DNA of 33,114 nt, taken from NCBI GenBank assembly GCA_016841565.1, contig JAENYX010000033.1, forward strand, positions 1-33,114, read 5' to 3'. A model generated the notes under the pieces. It was not told the DNA's origin and did not search any database. It saw only the letters and a list, made by a program, of their open reading frames with translations. The DNA comes from Clostridium thermobutyricum (lineage in GTDB: Bacteria; Bacillota; Clostridia; Ch29). The translations under genes and the position numbers were made by a program. Each line of letters begins with the position of its first letter. The first letter of the stretch is position 1. This document shows positions 1-8,956 of the stretch, piece by piece.

Positions 1-18
1 GACGATTCTTCTGTCTTT

Positions 19-1653
19 TTATTTGATATCTATATGCATTATACTCAATGCTACCTGAAGACTAAGCCTGTCCCCAGGGTCGTTTATATCCATTTTCGTA
101 AGCTCCCGTATTTTTTGCATGCGGTACAAAATTGTATTATAGTGGGTAAACATTGACTCCGACACCTTTTTAAGGTTGCCGTTGCACTTGAAATACATTT
201 CCAGGGTTTTGACAAGCTCTCCGTTGCGTGTTTTATCGTATTCAAGGATTGGCTGCAGATTATCGTTGAGGAAGGATTCCAACTCGGGCTGGATGCTTTC
301 GTTACACAGCAGCCTGTATATCCCGAGGCTGTCAAAATGAATAATTCTTCTGTTAAGGTATTTTGCAAGGATTATGCTTTTCATTGCCGTGTTATAGCTC
401 TTCCATATATTATCATGTCCCGGGAAATATTTGCCTGTCGCCAGTACAACCTTACTATCGGGTATTTCATGGTTTATCCTTTCATATATCTCGTCTGCCA
501 CTCCTGAGACACTATTGTTTATACCGGTTAAATCCTTTTCCCTGTCAACGCCCAGCAGGATGGTTATCTGGTCACTTTTGCTTCCTAATACATACTTATA
601 CCCTTTCTCCTCCAGAACCCTGTCAATGGTCCTTATAATTGAGTTCTTATAGTGCTGCAGATAGTAGGCATTATTCAGCGTCCTTTCAAAGGTCTCCTCC
701 AGGCTGCTTATCTTTAACACGATAGCCGCATAATCCCTGCTCAGGTCCAGCCCGAAAAATGAGGCTCTTTCCAATGCAATACTGCACATACCCGGATTCC
801 CCGACAGCAGATCCTCCAGGAACTCGTTCTTGTACTTTCTCTCCACTTCCAATATGGAAATCTGCTTGGTTATCTCCAATGCGGCTATTGCCAGCGAGTC
901 TTCAATCACATGGAGGTCAATGGGAAGAATGGGCTTTTCTGTTTCCCAGAGATGTATATATCCTAGCATCTTTTTTCCTGAAATGATTGGAAGGGTTCTG
1001 CGCTTTACCTCGCTGTCGGTTATCTGGTTTGCCTTTCCATGGCTGCCACCACCAAAAGACATCCCTGCTGCCCTCTGTAAAAAATCCCTGCCACCGGCCA
1101 GGTATCTGTTATTGAATATTATATCTTCAATAATCAGCGGGTTTGTTACAAGAGTATGCAGGATATTGGCTATCTCCTGGAGACCTCCCCCTTCCAGTAA
1201 AACGTTCATCAGCCTCTGGTGAACATCATCTATTTTGATGAGAAGCGTAGTCTGTTTGTTTACGATATTTGCAAGTATAGGACTGATTATATCGGTGAAT
1301 GACACATCAATGGGAAGCTCTATGATGGGAAAGTCCAATCCATTTGCTATTTCCACCATCCTGTCGGGTAGGCTGTCTATGTACCTTTTGGTTTTAATGC
1401 CCAGTCCCGCAAGACCCCTCTTGTGGAACTCGGGGACCAGTTTCACCTGTGCTTCGGGGTCATTCCTGATAGAATACGCCGTTGTAAGAACCAATTCCCC
1501 CTTTTTCACCCAGTCAAATATATCGGGCACCTCCATCACATTTACGCCCGACACCACACGGTCAAGGCCGGCGGTTCCGGCGATAACCTTTGCCCCGGCA
1601 AGGATATCAATCTGTAAAACCTCCTCTACAGTTATACCCCTCTCCCTGTACAT
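19..1653 (-). CDS. pucR: PucR-family transcriptional regulator
   Basis: Probable regulator of purine catabolism, 544 residues. The N-terminal part (about residues 6-125) matches the PucR N-terminal domain, including the stretch reading VLTTAYSIRND. The middle is a long ligand/GGDEF-like linker. The C-terminus (about 480-535) is the PucR helix-turn-helix of the CdaR/PucR group, with the characteristic segment FKCNGNLKKVSESMFTHYNT followed by LYRMQKI. I chose the ATG at 1653 over the in-frame GTG at 1659 because a GGAAGG site lies 7 bases before the ATG but only about 2 before the GTG. It lies about 85 bases downstream of yqeB in the same direction, so it may be the last gene of the xanthine dehydrogenase operon and control it. 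The effector is unknown; PucR of Bacillus responds to a purine catabolite (allantoin/uric-acid branch). Family assignment is firm, target is inferred. Confidence 0.88.
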   Translation of the reverse strand: MYRERGITVEEVLQIDILAGAKVIAGTAGLDRVVSGVNVMEVPDIFDWVKKGELVLTTAYSIRNDPEAQVKLVPEFHKRGLAGLGIKTKRYIDSLPDRMVEIANGLDFPIIELPIDVSFTDIISPILANIVNKQTTLLIKIDDVHQRLMNVLLEGGGLQEIANILHTLVTNPLIIEDIIFNNRYLAGGRDFLQRAAGMSFGGGSHGKANQITDSEVKRRTLPIISGKKMLGYIHLWETEKPILPIDLHVIEDSLAIAALEITKQISILEVERKYKNEFLEDLLSGNPGMCSIALERASFFGLDLSRDYAAIVLKISSLEETFERTLNNAYYLQHYKNSIIRTIDRVLEEKGYKYVLGSKSDQITILLGVDREKDLTGINNSVSGVADEIYERINHEIPDSKVVLATGKYFPGHDNIWKSYNTAMKSIILAKYLNRRIIHFDSLGIYRLLCNESIQPELESFLNDNLQPILEYDKTRNGELVKTLEMYFKCNGNLKKVSESMFTHYNTILYRMQKIRELTKMDINDPGDRLSLQVALSIMHIDIK

Positions 1654-1737
1654 AGGCACCCTTCCTTTTTTATCCTTAAAATATATTTTCTACAACTCCC
1701 GGCTAACTCCTTTGCTTAATTTAGAAATTTCTGAAAA

Positions 1738-2568
1738 TTAAAATTGATTATGGCAACCTTTTACAAGAAAATACAACAGAGCCTCAAGCACACCTCCGCC
1801 CACAGCTCTGGCTTTATCGGAAATGGTATAACAATTTGCTGCGTTTGACCTCGGGTCTATGTCACCCACCTTCATTCCCTTTGTGACCACAAACCCGTCT
1901 CTGATAATCCCCCTGACAACTCCGGCAATGGGAGCGGTTATTTCGGTCTTTCCAATACCGGCTATTAAATCATCTTTACCCACCCGTGAACCTATATCAC
2001 AAAAAACCTTTATAGCTCCGCAATGGGGTGCATAAACAACCCTCTCTCTTGAGAAGCCGCCGACCTGGCCCGGAACTCCTGTGTTTTGGCTGGCCTCGCC
2101 GTTATATATAACTCTCCCCAGGTCATGGCCTCTCATGGTTTCCACAACGGCATGACAGTCTTTGCCTGCAAAAAACCCCGGCCCTACGCCTATGACAATA
2201 CAGGCCATTTGCATATCAGTGTTCAGGTTATGCTTTGACATAATAGCGTCCACCACGGCAGTTGGCTTGAGTACCTCCCGGGATTTTGCCCGGGGATCTA
2301 CCAGTACCGGTACATATCCCCTGCCGGACATTTCCAGTGCCTCCCGGGGATGCTTGGCCAGTACCGAAGTCACACCCTCCACCTCTGCCCTGCCTTCATA
2401 CACCGCTTGGGAAAAAGCAACACTGCGTCTTATGCAGGCAGGCCTTTCCACCTCGGTCATAAACACTTTAAAGCCGCTCCTAAAGAGCCTGTGCCCTATA
2501 CCGGTGGCTATATCCCCGGCTCCCCTTATCAAAACCCTTGTATCTTTGAAATATCCACCGGAACTCAC
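1738..2568 (-). CDS. yqeB: Selenium-dependent molybdenum hydroxylase accessory protein YqeB
   Basis: A 276-residue protein of the YqeB/EF2563 family. The N-terminus carries a Rossmann-like segment, VLIRGAGDIATGIGHRL (about residues 12-28), followed by the conserved region around EVERPACIRRSVAFSQAVYEG. This family occurs almost only beside selenium-dependent molybdenum hydroxylases and orphan SelD, and is thought to help make or install the labile selenium ligand. The biochemical step is not known. The GTG start at 2568 overlaps the stop of the XdhC-family gene (GTGA) and has a GGAGGG site 7 bases upstream. YqeC, XdhC and a MocA-like protein lie immediately upstream, the expected set of neighbours. 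Family confidence is high, exact function is unknown. Confidence 0.87.
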   Translation of the reverse strand: MSSGGYFKDTRVLIRGAGDIATGIGHRLFRSGFKVFMTEVERPACIRRSVAFSQAVYEGRAEVEGVTSVLAKHPREALEMSGRGYVPVLVDPRAKSREVLKPTAVVDAIMSKHNLNTDMQMACIVIGVGPGFFAGKDCHAVVETMRGHDLGRVIYNGEASQNTGVPGQVGGFSRERVVYAPHCGAIKVFCDIGSRVGKDDLIAGIGKTEITAPIAGVVRGIIRDGFVVTKGMKVGDIDPRSNAANCYTISDKARAVGGGVLEALLYFLVKGCHNQF

Positions 2569-3374
2569 AGGCTATCCCTCCCCCAAGAAAGCGACTTCCC
2601 GTCCCTTGAGTACATTACCTTTAGAATCTCTGCCATTATGCTGACGGCTATTTCTTCAGGTTTTTCTCCGCCTATATCAAGTCCTATCGGTGAGTACACC
2701 TTCTCCAGGTCCTTTCCGGTGTATCCCTCCTTCTGTAGCTGGGTAAAGATTTCTTTCACCTTTCTGTAGCTTCCTATCATACCTATATATTTAACATTCT
2801 TTTTCAGCACGGCGGCCAAAGCTTCCTTGTCGTGCATATGTCCTCTGGTGACAACAACCACAAAGCTGTTTTCAGGCATATCCATATCCTCGAGAGCTTT
2901 TGGTATACTCTTGCAGACCAATACCTCCGATACCTGAGGGTACCTTTCCCTGTTGGCCCATTCGGCCCTGTCATCCAAAACTACTATGTCGAAGTCCAGC
3001 AGTGAGGCTGCCTGGCTCAATGCCTTGCCTACATGCCCCGCCCCTGCAATTATCAGACTGGGCCTTGAATTGTGCACCTCGATGAATATCCCCACGTCCC
3101 CGCCGCATTTCATGGCCAGACCGTCCTGTTTGCCATCATCCAGTTTATACTCACGAAGAACTGATTTGCCGCTTATTATTGCTGCTCTTGCATCCTCCAC
3201 TGCCCTGGCCTCTAGTTCCCCTCCTCCGATTGTACCTATACTCTCTCCGTCCCCAAGCACCAGCATCTTTGCATCCTGGGCTCTTGGAGTTGATCCCCGG
3301 GCCTTTACTATGGTTACTACTGCAAAATCCTTCTTTTCCTCCTGGGCTTTTAATATCTCCTTATAAATACTCAC
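2565..3374 (-). CDS. XdhC/CoxI-family molybdenum hydroxylase maturation factor
   Basis: A 269-residue XdhC/CoxI-family protein. Family members bind molybdenum cofactor and are needed for its sulfuration and insertion into xanthine dehydrogenase-type enzymes. The N-terminal XdhC_CoxI domain shows RGSTPRAQDAKMLV and the glycine-rich IGTIGGGELEARA (about residues 26-60). The C-terminal Rossmann-like domain begins near LIIAGAGHVGKAL (about 108-120) and contains the conserved VVTRGHMHDKEAL. The start is GTG at 3374 with AGGAGG 7 bases upstream. The stop overlaps the yqeB start, and mocA lies 11 bases upstream, so it is translationally coupled to the accessory operon. In this context it probably serves the selenium-dependent branch. 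No symbol is given because xdhC is also used for the iron-sulfur subunit. Confidence 0.9.
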   Translation of the reverse strand: MSIYKEILKAQEEKKDFAVVTIVKARGSTPRAQDAKMLVLGDGESIGTIGGGELEARAVEDARAAIISGKSVLREYKLDDGKQDGLAMKCGGDVGIFIEVHNSRPSLIIAGAGHVGKALSQAASLLDFDIVVLDDRAEWANRERYPQVSEVLVCKSIPKALEDMDMPENSFVVVVTRGHMHDKEALAAVLKKNVKYIGMIGSYRKVKEIFTQLQKEGYTGKDLEKVYSPIGLDIGGEKPEEIAVSIMAEILKVMYSRDGKSLSWGRDSL

Positions 3375-3385
3375 AAAAACCCCTC

Positions 3386-3964
3386 CTACAGCACTTTTTC
3401 CGGGTGAAACGGGAAACAGTCAATGTCCAGGACAACTCCTCTGTCCTGTGTATTCAAAAGCCTCACTTCATGCCTGCAGTCTTGGATTATACTCCTTGCC
3501 CCCTCGTCTCCTTCCAGCAAACCTATCTCTTTTTTGAAGGACACGGGAAAAACAGGAGGATGTCCTCTTCTGCCCCGGAAGACGGGGACTACAATACCCT
3601 GTTCCCTGACAAATTCCCTTATAATCCTGTTTATGGTCTCAATCCTGATAAAGGGCATGTCCCCCAGAAGCACCGCAAATCCGTCGGCATCTTCCGGCAG
3701 GCTTTCCACGCCCATTTTAAGCGAAGTGCTCATTCCATGTATGTAATTGGGATTATAAACATAATCAATCCCGTACAGTACTGCAAGGTCTTTTGCCAAT
3801 TCCTTTTCCTTTCCGGCCACCATTATTATTCCTGCCAAATGGGACTGGGTTGCCTTTTCCACCACCCACTCAAGCATGGGCTTCCCCATGACAGGCTTTG
3901 AAAGCTTTCGTCCGGACGCTCTCTTAGCCTCTCCCGCCGCCAAAATAATACCGTATACATTCAT
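3386..3964 (-). CDS. mocA: Molybdenum cofactor cytidylyltransferase-like protein (MocA family)
   Basis: A 192-residue MobA-like nucleotidyltransferase (NTP_transf_3). Relatives such as MocA transfer CMP to molybdopterin to make the dinucleotide cofactor used by xanthine dehydrogenase-family enzymes. The N-terminal nucleotide-binding loop is GIILAAGEAKRASGRKLSKP (about residues 5-24), a variant of the usual GG/AxSxRMGxxK pattern. The conserved acidic motif LLGDMPFI follows at about residues 99-106. The ATG start overlaps the yqeC stop (ATGA), with a GAGGT site 6 bases upstream. Its place among yqeC, XdhC and yqeB points to cofactor maturation for the adjacent hydroxylase. Whether it uses CTP or GTP cannot be read from the sequence. 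Confidence 0.83.
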   Translation of the reverse strand: MNVYGIILAAGEAKRASGRKLSKPVMGKPMLEWVVEKATQSHLAGIIMVAGKEKELAKDLAVLYGIDYVYNPNYIHGMSTSLKMGVESLPEDADGFAVLLGDMPFIRIETINRIIREFVREQGIVVPVFRGRRGHPPVFPVSFKKEIGLLEGDEGARSIIQDCRHEVRLLNTQDRGVVLDIDCFPFHPEKVL

Positions 3965-4743
3965 ATAAACACCTCTGCCCTTGGCCTGCCAAAAATATGG
4001 GATGAAAATACTATCCTTTCGGGTATAATATAACCGCTTTTCCCTGCTTGGGCCACCCTGGCTGCAATCCTCCGGGCAGTTATTTTCTCTTCAGGGCCGT
4101 CAACCTTATTGAGGACCAGCACCTTCCTGGCTCCCGGCGGTGTTCCTTTAAAAAGACCCTCTCTCCAATTTACAATCCGTGACACCATATCTTCGTCAAT
4201 GGGCTGTCCATAGGAATATCCCATCTCCCGACAGGCTATTTCGGCTCTATGAAAATTGCTATGGTTGAGGGGCTTACCCACTGCATCCATCCCCACCAAC
4301 CCCAGTACAATTGTAGTCTTTGAAGGTACCGGCGGCTCATGTTTCGCCGGAAGCTTGATTGGTTTCCTCGCCGCCCCGTCGGCTTCGACAATCAAATGCT
4401 CCACCAACCCCCATGAAAAAATCCGGTCTACCCGGTGGGGCTCCAATCCTTTTATTTTTTGATGAGACAGAAGACTCGTACCCAATACCGGCACTCCCCT
4501 GGATGCCAAATCCTTAATCAACTGACTCTCAAATTCTCCTTTTTCATTGGTATATACATATGTAAAACTCTCCCGGGGGTAATATATTTTTGTTGTGGTG
4601 GTTACCAGGAGCGTGCTACCCCTACCCAGCAGTTCCCCGGCAAGGGAAAAGGCCAGCGATGTCTTGCCGCCCGCTCCAACAAGCGTTATCATCTCACCGG
4701 TGCCCATACCTATGGCCTCTGCCAGCATACTCCGCCCCCCCAT
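3961..4743 (-). CDS. yqeC: Putative selenium-dependent hydroxylase accessory protein YqeC
   Basis: A 260-residue P-loop protein of the YqeC family. A Walker-A-like GAGGKTS lies at residues 23-29, followed by a TTTTKIYYP segment and, near residue 117, IVEADGAARKPIKLPAKHEPP, a hallmark of the family. YqeC is a phylogenetic marker of selenium-dependent molybdenum hydroxylases, with unknown biochemical role, presumably nucleotide-driven. The ATG at 4743 has an AAAGG site 6 bases upstream. It is the first gene after the permease, separated from it by 68 bases that contain a perfect 9-bp hairpin. It overlaps mocA by 4 bases. Confidence 0.86.
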   Translation of the reverse strand: MGGRSMLAEAIGMGTGEMITLVGAGGKTSLAFSLAGELLGRGSTLLVTTTTKIYYPRESFTYVYTNEKGEFESQLIKDLASRGVPVLGTSLLSHQKIKGLEPHRVDRIFSWGLVEHLIVEADGAARKPIKLPAKHEPPVPSKTTIVLGLVGMDAVGKPLNHSNFHRAEIACREMGYSYGQPIDEDMVSRIVNWREGLFKGTPPGARKVLVLNKVDGPEEKITARRIAARVAQAGKSGYIIPERIVFSSHIFGRPRAEVFI

Positions 4744-4773
4744 GAGTAACCTTTCTCCTTCAATAGTAAAGCA

Positions 4774-4795
4774 ATGGGGAGATTTCTCTCCCCAT
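4774..4795 (-). other. Intercistronic perfect hairpin between permease and yqeC
   Basis: ATGGGGAGA (4774-4782) and TCTCCCCAT (4787-4795) form a perfect 9-bp stem with a 4-base loop. On the transcribed minus strand it is followed by TGCTTTACT, not by a clean U-run, so it is a weak terminator at best. It may act as a partial attenuator or an mRNA stability/processing element separating permease expression from the accessory genes. Confidence 0.55.
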
Positions 4796-4811
4796 CAAAA
4801 TATTACCACAT

Positions 4812-6053
4812 TTATTTGTCCTTCGGAAGGATCTGATTGAGTATTATACCTATAATTGCTGCAAGCCCCATTCCTCCAAACTGCAGATTGCCCCATATTG
4901 TTATCATGGCTCCGCCTATGCCTACTACCAATATTACGCTTGCTATCAGAAGATTCCTGTTTTTCTTGAAGTCAACGTTGTTTTCCACTACCGTTCTGAC
5001 ACCCACGCTGGCTATCATCCCGAACAGAACGATGGATATACCTCCTATTACCGGTTCCGGGATGGTCTGTATAAAGCTCCCAAGCTTCTGTATCAACGAA
5101 AGGCCTATTGCCATAACCGCCGCTACTCTCATAACCGAAGGTTTCCAGACTTTTGTCAGTGCCAATACTCCCGTGTTTTCGGAATAAGTAGTGTTGGCCG
5201 GACCACCGAATATACCCGCCAGGGCAGTTCCCACACCGTCTCCTATAAGTGTCCTGTGCAGGCCCGGGTCCTTGACAAAATCCTCTTCCACCGTTGCTCC
5301 AACCGCCAATACATCGCCCACGTGCTCTACCATTGTAGCAATAGCAACCGGAGCTATCAGCCCTATGGCGGCAACATCAAATACCGGCCATGTGAAATCG
5401 GGTATTGCAAACCATTGGGCCTGCTGTATAGGAGTTGTATCTACAATGCCGAATAACATCGAGACTACGTACCCTACCATAAGCGATATGATTACCGGTA
5501 TCAGACGGAAAAACCCCTTTACATATATATTTATGATTATTGCCGTGGCCAATACAATAAGGGCTATTACCCAGTTCTGGCTGGCACTGCCGATTGCAAC
5601 CGGTGCCAGATTAAGACCGATAACCATGATGACAGGGCCTGTTACAACAGGGGGAAGTATTTTCTCCATGAATTCCCTGCCCAGGTATTTTATCAGTAAG
5701 GCCATTACGCAGTAAATAAGGCCGGCAACAATTATTCCTCCCTGGGCTGCCGGAATACCGCTCTGCGAAACCACCAGCGCTACCGGGGCAATAAATGCAA
5801 AGGATGACCCGAGAAATACCGGCACCTTTCCCCTTGTCACAAAGTGAAACCATAATGTCCCTATACCTGCGGTAAACAATGCAACGCTTATGCTAAGCCC
5901 CGTCAGTATAGGCACCAGTATGGTGGCGCCAAACATGGTAAAAGCATGCTGCAGCCCCAGAATCAGCAGCTGGGGTGTTGGCAGCTGGTCATTTGCCCTA
6001 ATGGGTCCGCTAACTTTGCTTGAAGCTTTGGCATTTACTTTACCATCAGCCAT
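4812..6053 (-). CDS. NCS2-family nucleobase permease (uracil/xanthine type)
   Basis: A 413-residue integral membrane protein of the nucleobase:cation symporter-2 (NAT) family, with about 12-14 hydrophobic segments. The N-terminal LGLQHAFTMFGATILVP (about 32-48) and LGSSFAFIAP (81-90) resemble UraA/PyrP uracil permeases. The two substrate-binding glutamates of UraA (E241, E290) correspond to E243 in VEHVGD and E292 in TTYSENTG. Its position 70 bases downstream of the xanthine dehydrogenase large subunit argues for purine import, so the substrate is unresolved. I chose the ATG at 6053: the GGGAGG site lies 7 bases before it, whereas the upstream in-frame ATG at 6071 would place that site inside the coding region. 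Confidence 0.88.
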   Translation of the reverse strand: MADGKVNAKASSKVSGPIRANDQLPTPQLLILGLQHAFTMFGATILVPILTGLSISVALFTAGIGTLWFHFVTRGKVPVFLGSSFAFIAPVALVVSQSGIPAAQGGIIVAGLIYCVMALLIKYLGREFMEKILPPVVTGPVIMVIGLNLAPVAIGSASQNWVIALIVLATAIIINIYVKGFFRLIPVIISLMVGYVVSMLFGIVDTTPIQQAQWFAIPDFTWPVFDVAAIGLIAPVAIATMVEHVGDVLAVGATVEEDFVKDPGLHRTLIGDGVGTALAGIFGGPANTTYSENTGVLALTKVWKPSVMRVAAVMAIGLSLIQKLGSFIQTIPEPVIGGISIVLFGMIASVGVRTVVENNVDFKKNRNLLIASVILVVGIGGAMITIWGNLQFGGMGLAAIIGIILNQILPKDK

Positions 6054-6123
6054 TAATAATCCTCCCTTCATATTTTTTATCAGGAATTTTTTCCTACCTC
6101 CAGACCACTGTCACTGTTGCATT

Positions 6124-8487
6124 TTACTCTCCCTTTGCCCAACCTCCTTTTATTTTTTTTATTGATCTCCAAACCCTCTCGGCAACTATGGGCAGTTCAA
6201 AAATATCTATGCCTGCCCCATCGAATATTGCATTGCCAATGGCTGCATTTACCGATATCATGGGATGCTCTGCCACTCCCCTTGCGCCAAAGGGACCATC
6301 AAGCTGTGGCGTCTCAATAAAAAGGGGTATGGCAGTGTCGGGAATATCCAGTGAAGTTGGAATCTTATAATCGGTGAATGAATTGGTAAGAAGCCTCCCG
6401 TCGGCCGAATATTTGTATCCCTCGTACAGCGCTGTACCTATACCCTGTACAACTCCTCCGGTAATCTGGCCCTGGCACAACAGCTTGTTTATCACCTTTC
6501 CCACATCAAAGGCAGACACAATTTTCTTAATCTCTATTTCCCCGGTTTCCACATCCAGCTCTATTTCAACGGCGTGGGCGCCGTAAGTCCAGTCCAGGGC
6601 CGGTAGCCCCTGGCCCGTTCCCGTATCCAGGTTGGTCAAGCCCTGGGCAATGTACTTACCCCTGCCAATCACCGGGCCTCCTATGGAATTGCCGTTGGGA
6701 TACGTATACCCCATTGCCATCTGGCTGTATGTAAGAGACTCTTCGGGATTGTGCTTTATATATATCCTCTCGTTTCCAACTTCCAGCTCTTCCAGCGGAG
6801 CCCTGAGGACCGACGAGGCCACTTCCTTCATCTGCTTTATGGCATCATTGGCGGCGGCAATCACCGCATTGCCACCCATCATTGTAAATCTGCTGGCGAC
6901 CGTCTGCCAATCGTAGGGTCCGGTATCGGTATCACATTCCCAGACCATGTGAATCTTTTCGATGGGCATCTTCAGGGTCTCTGCGGCAATCTGGGCCAGA
7001 GCCGTATAGGTTCCCTGACCATAGTCCACACCGCTTGTGGATATGCTTGCCGAACCGTCCTCGTTAAATTTCACTATGGCCGAAGATGAGGTAAAGGTAG
7101 GCATGGCAGGCGCTTTATGAAGCACTGCAAGGCCCTTGCCCCTCACCTTCCCATTTTGCTGCTTATTCCCTTTGTATTCATCCCTTTTATCCCATCCAAT
7201 TTCCTCAGCCACAACCCTAAGACATTGGTCAACCCTGCCGGTATTCTCCCTGATTCTTTCTCCGGTAATGGTTATTGAACCGGGCTTTAGAAGGTTTACC
7301 ATCCTTAAACGGTAGGGGTCAATGTTGAGCTCATGGGCAATTATATCCATTTGCCTCTCTATGGCCCAGAAGAATTCAACATGCCCGAAACCCCTGTAGG
7401 CTGTTCCAAAGGGAAGGTTTGTATAAATTGTATAGGAATCCAGGCTTACATTCTCTATGTCATAGGGTCCTGCCCCCGAATACCCCGAAGCTCTGCCTAT
7501 GTTCACACCATAATCGGCGTATGCCCCCGCATCCCAGTAATATGCAATCTCCTGGGCAATAATTCTGCCCTCTCTGTTAACGCCTGTCTTAATCCTGGCA
7601 GTAAGGCCCTGACGTGACGGTATGGTATTGAACTCCTCTTCACGGGATGCAACAATCTTCACCGGTCTTCCTCCCGCTTCCCTGGACAGACAGGCTACAA
7701 GCGGCTCAAGATGAATCCCGGCTTTTCCTCCAAAGCCTCCTCCTACATAGGGTACAACAACCTTGATCTTATTATGGGGTACTTTAAATGCCACACTCAT
7801 CAGATTTCTGACAGCAAAGGGTGACTGGGCCGATGTATGTATGCATATGTTACCGCTCTTTTTCCATTCTGCAATGGCTGTGTGGGTTTCAAGGGGTACA
7901 TGATTTACCTGAGGCATGGTGTAAGTGTTTTCAAAGACGTGGTGGCTCTGCTTGAAGGCTTCCCGGGTGTTTCCTTTTCTCAGCTTGAAGTGATTGGCAA
8001 TATTGGTTCCCGGTATGGGATTGAATACACCCTTCATGAAATCATAGGATCCCAGCTCCTGGTGTACAATGGGCGCGTCCTCTGCCATGGCAGCAAGAGG
8101 GTCGAACACCGGATCCAACAGTTCATATTCCACTTCAATCAGCTCAACAGCTTTTTGGGCGGTTTCCTGACTTTCTGCGGCGACGGCAGCAACGGGCTCT
8201 CCCTGATATCTCACCTTACCCCTTGCCAGTATATCCTTGTCTATAAGATAAAGTCCCAGCTTATAAGGAAGGTCCTGCCCTACCAGCACCGCCTTTACCC
8301 CGGGAAGTGACCGGGCCTTTTGGGTGTCAATGCCCACAATACGGGCATGGGCATGGGGGCTGGTTAACACCCTTGCGTGAAGCATCCCCGGAAAATACAT
8401 GTCATGAACATATCTGGCCGAGCCGGATACTTTGTCAAAGCTCTCCATCCTTGGTATACCCTTTCCTATGTAGGTACCGTCATTCAT
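6124..8487 (-). CDS. xdhA: Xanthine dehydrogenase-type molybdenum hydroxylase, molybdopterin-binding subunit
   Basis: A 787-residue large catalytic subunit of the xanthine dehydrogenase/aldehyde oxidase family, which hydroxylates purines or other heterocycles at a molybdenum centre. Visible motifs in order are the N-terminal a/b-hammerhead region (IPRMESFDKVSGSARYVHD), GGGFGGK, AYRGFGHVEFFWAIERQ, GVDYGQG, and near the C-terminus ARGVAEHP, in which the glutamate (about residue 740) is the expected catalytic base. The ATG at 8487 has a GGGAGG site at suitable distance and overlaps the iron-sulfur subunit gene by 8 bases. A longer reading frame to 8523 exists but lies inside that gene. The neighbouring yqeB, yqeC and XdhC imply a selenium-dependent form. 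Xanthine is the best substrate guess because of the PucR and NCS2 neighbours, but nicotinate or other purines are possible. Confidence 0.9.
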   Translation of the reverse strand: MNDGTYIGKGIPRMESFDKVSGSARYVHDMYFPGMLHARVLTSPHAHARIVGIDTQKARSLPGVKAVLVGQDLPYKLGLYLIDKDILARGKVRYQGEPVAAVAAESQETAQKAVELIEVEYELLDPVFDPLAAMAEDAPIVHQELGSYDFMKGVFNPIPGTNIANHFKLRKGNTREAFKQSHHVFENTYTMPQVNHVPLETHTAIAEWKKSGNICIHTSAQSPFAVRNLMSVAFKVPHNKIKVVVPYVGGGFGGKAGIHLEPLVACLSREAGGRPVKIVASREEEFNTIPSRQGLTARIKTGVNREGRIIAQEIAYYWDAGAYADYGVNIGRASGYSGAGPYDIENVSLDSYTIYTNLPFGTAYRGFGHVEFFWAIERQMDIIAHELNIDPYRLRMVNLLKPGSITITGERIRENTGRVDQCLRVVAEEIGWDKRDEYKGNKQQNGKVRGKGLAVLHKAPAMPTFTSSSAIVKFNEDGSASISTSGVDYGQGTYTALAQIAAETLKMPIEKIHMVWECDTDTGPYDWQTVASRFTMMGGNAVIAAANDAIKQMKEVASSVLRAPLEELEVGNERIYIKHNPEESLTYSQMAMGYTYPNGNSIGGPVIGRGKYIAQGLTNLDTGTGQGLPALDWTYGAHAVEIELDVETGEIEIKKIVSAFDVGKVINKLLCQGQITGGVVQGIGTALYEGYKYSADGRLLTNSFTDYKIPTSLDIPDTAIPLFIETPQLDGPFGARGVAEHPMISVNAAIGNAIFDGAGIDIFELPIVAERVWRSIKKIKGGWAKGE

Positions 8488-8956
8488 CAGTCCCACCTCC
8501 CTGGGCCACATCCTGTATGGCATCGATTATGGGCGTGTAACCGGTGCACCTGCACAAGTTGCCTGCTATTGCCTCCTTAATCTCCTGGCGGCTGGGATGA
8601 GGGTTTCTGTCCAGAAGAGCTTTGGCCGACATAATCATGCCGGGTGTGCAGAAACCGCATTGCACTCCCTGGTGCCGTATAAAGGACTCCTGTATGGGAT
8701 GAAGCTTTCCCTGGGACGACAGCCCTTCTATGGTCTGTATCTCGCTTCCGTCGGCCTCGACCGCCAAAACCAGGCAGGAGTTAACAGCCTTGCCGTCCAT
8801 TATCACTGTACAGGCTCCGCACTCGCCCGCTCCGCAGCCCTCCTTGGCTCCGGTCAGGTTTAAGTCCTCTCTGAGGAAAGACAGCAAAGTTCTGTTACTT
8901 GATACAAATCCGGTGTAATTATCACCGTTTACCTTTAGAGATATCTCTTTCTTCAC
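8480..8956 (-). CDS. xdhC: Xanthine dehydrogenase [2Fe-2S] subunit
   Basis: A 158-residue iron-sulfur subunit that carries electrons from the molybdenum site to FAD. The plant-ferredoxin-type cluster ligands are C41, C46, C49 and C61 (in EGCGAGECGACT). The second, alpha-helical cluster is bound by C100, C103, C135 and C137 (QCGFCTPGM and NLCRCTGYTP). Length and layout match stand-alone CoxS/XdhC subunits. The GTG start at 8956 overlaps the TGA of the FAD subunit gene (GTGA), with GGGAGG about 7 bases upstream. The stop overlaps the start of the large subunit gene, so all three subunits are translationally coupled. Confidence 0.94.
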   Translation of the reverse strand: MKKEISLKVNGDNYTGFVSSNRTLLSFLREDLNLTGAKEGCGAGECGACTVIMDGKAVNSCLVLAVEADGSEIQTIEGLSSQGKLHPIQESFIRHQGVQCGFCTPGMIMSAKALLDRNPHPSRQEIKEAIAGNLCRCTGYTPIIDAIQDVAQGGGTDE

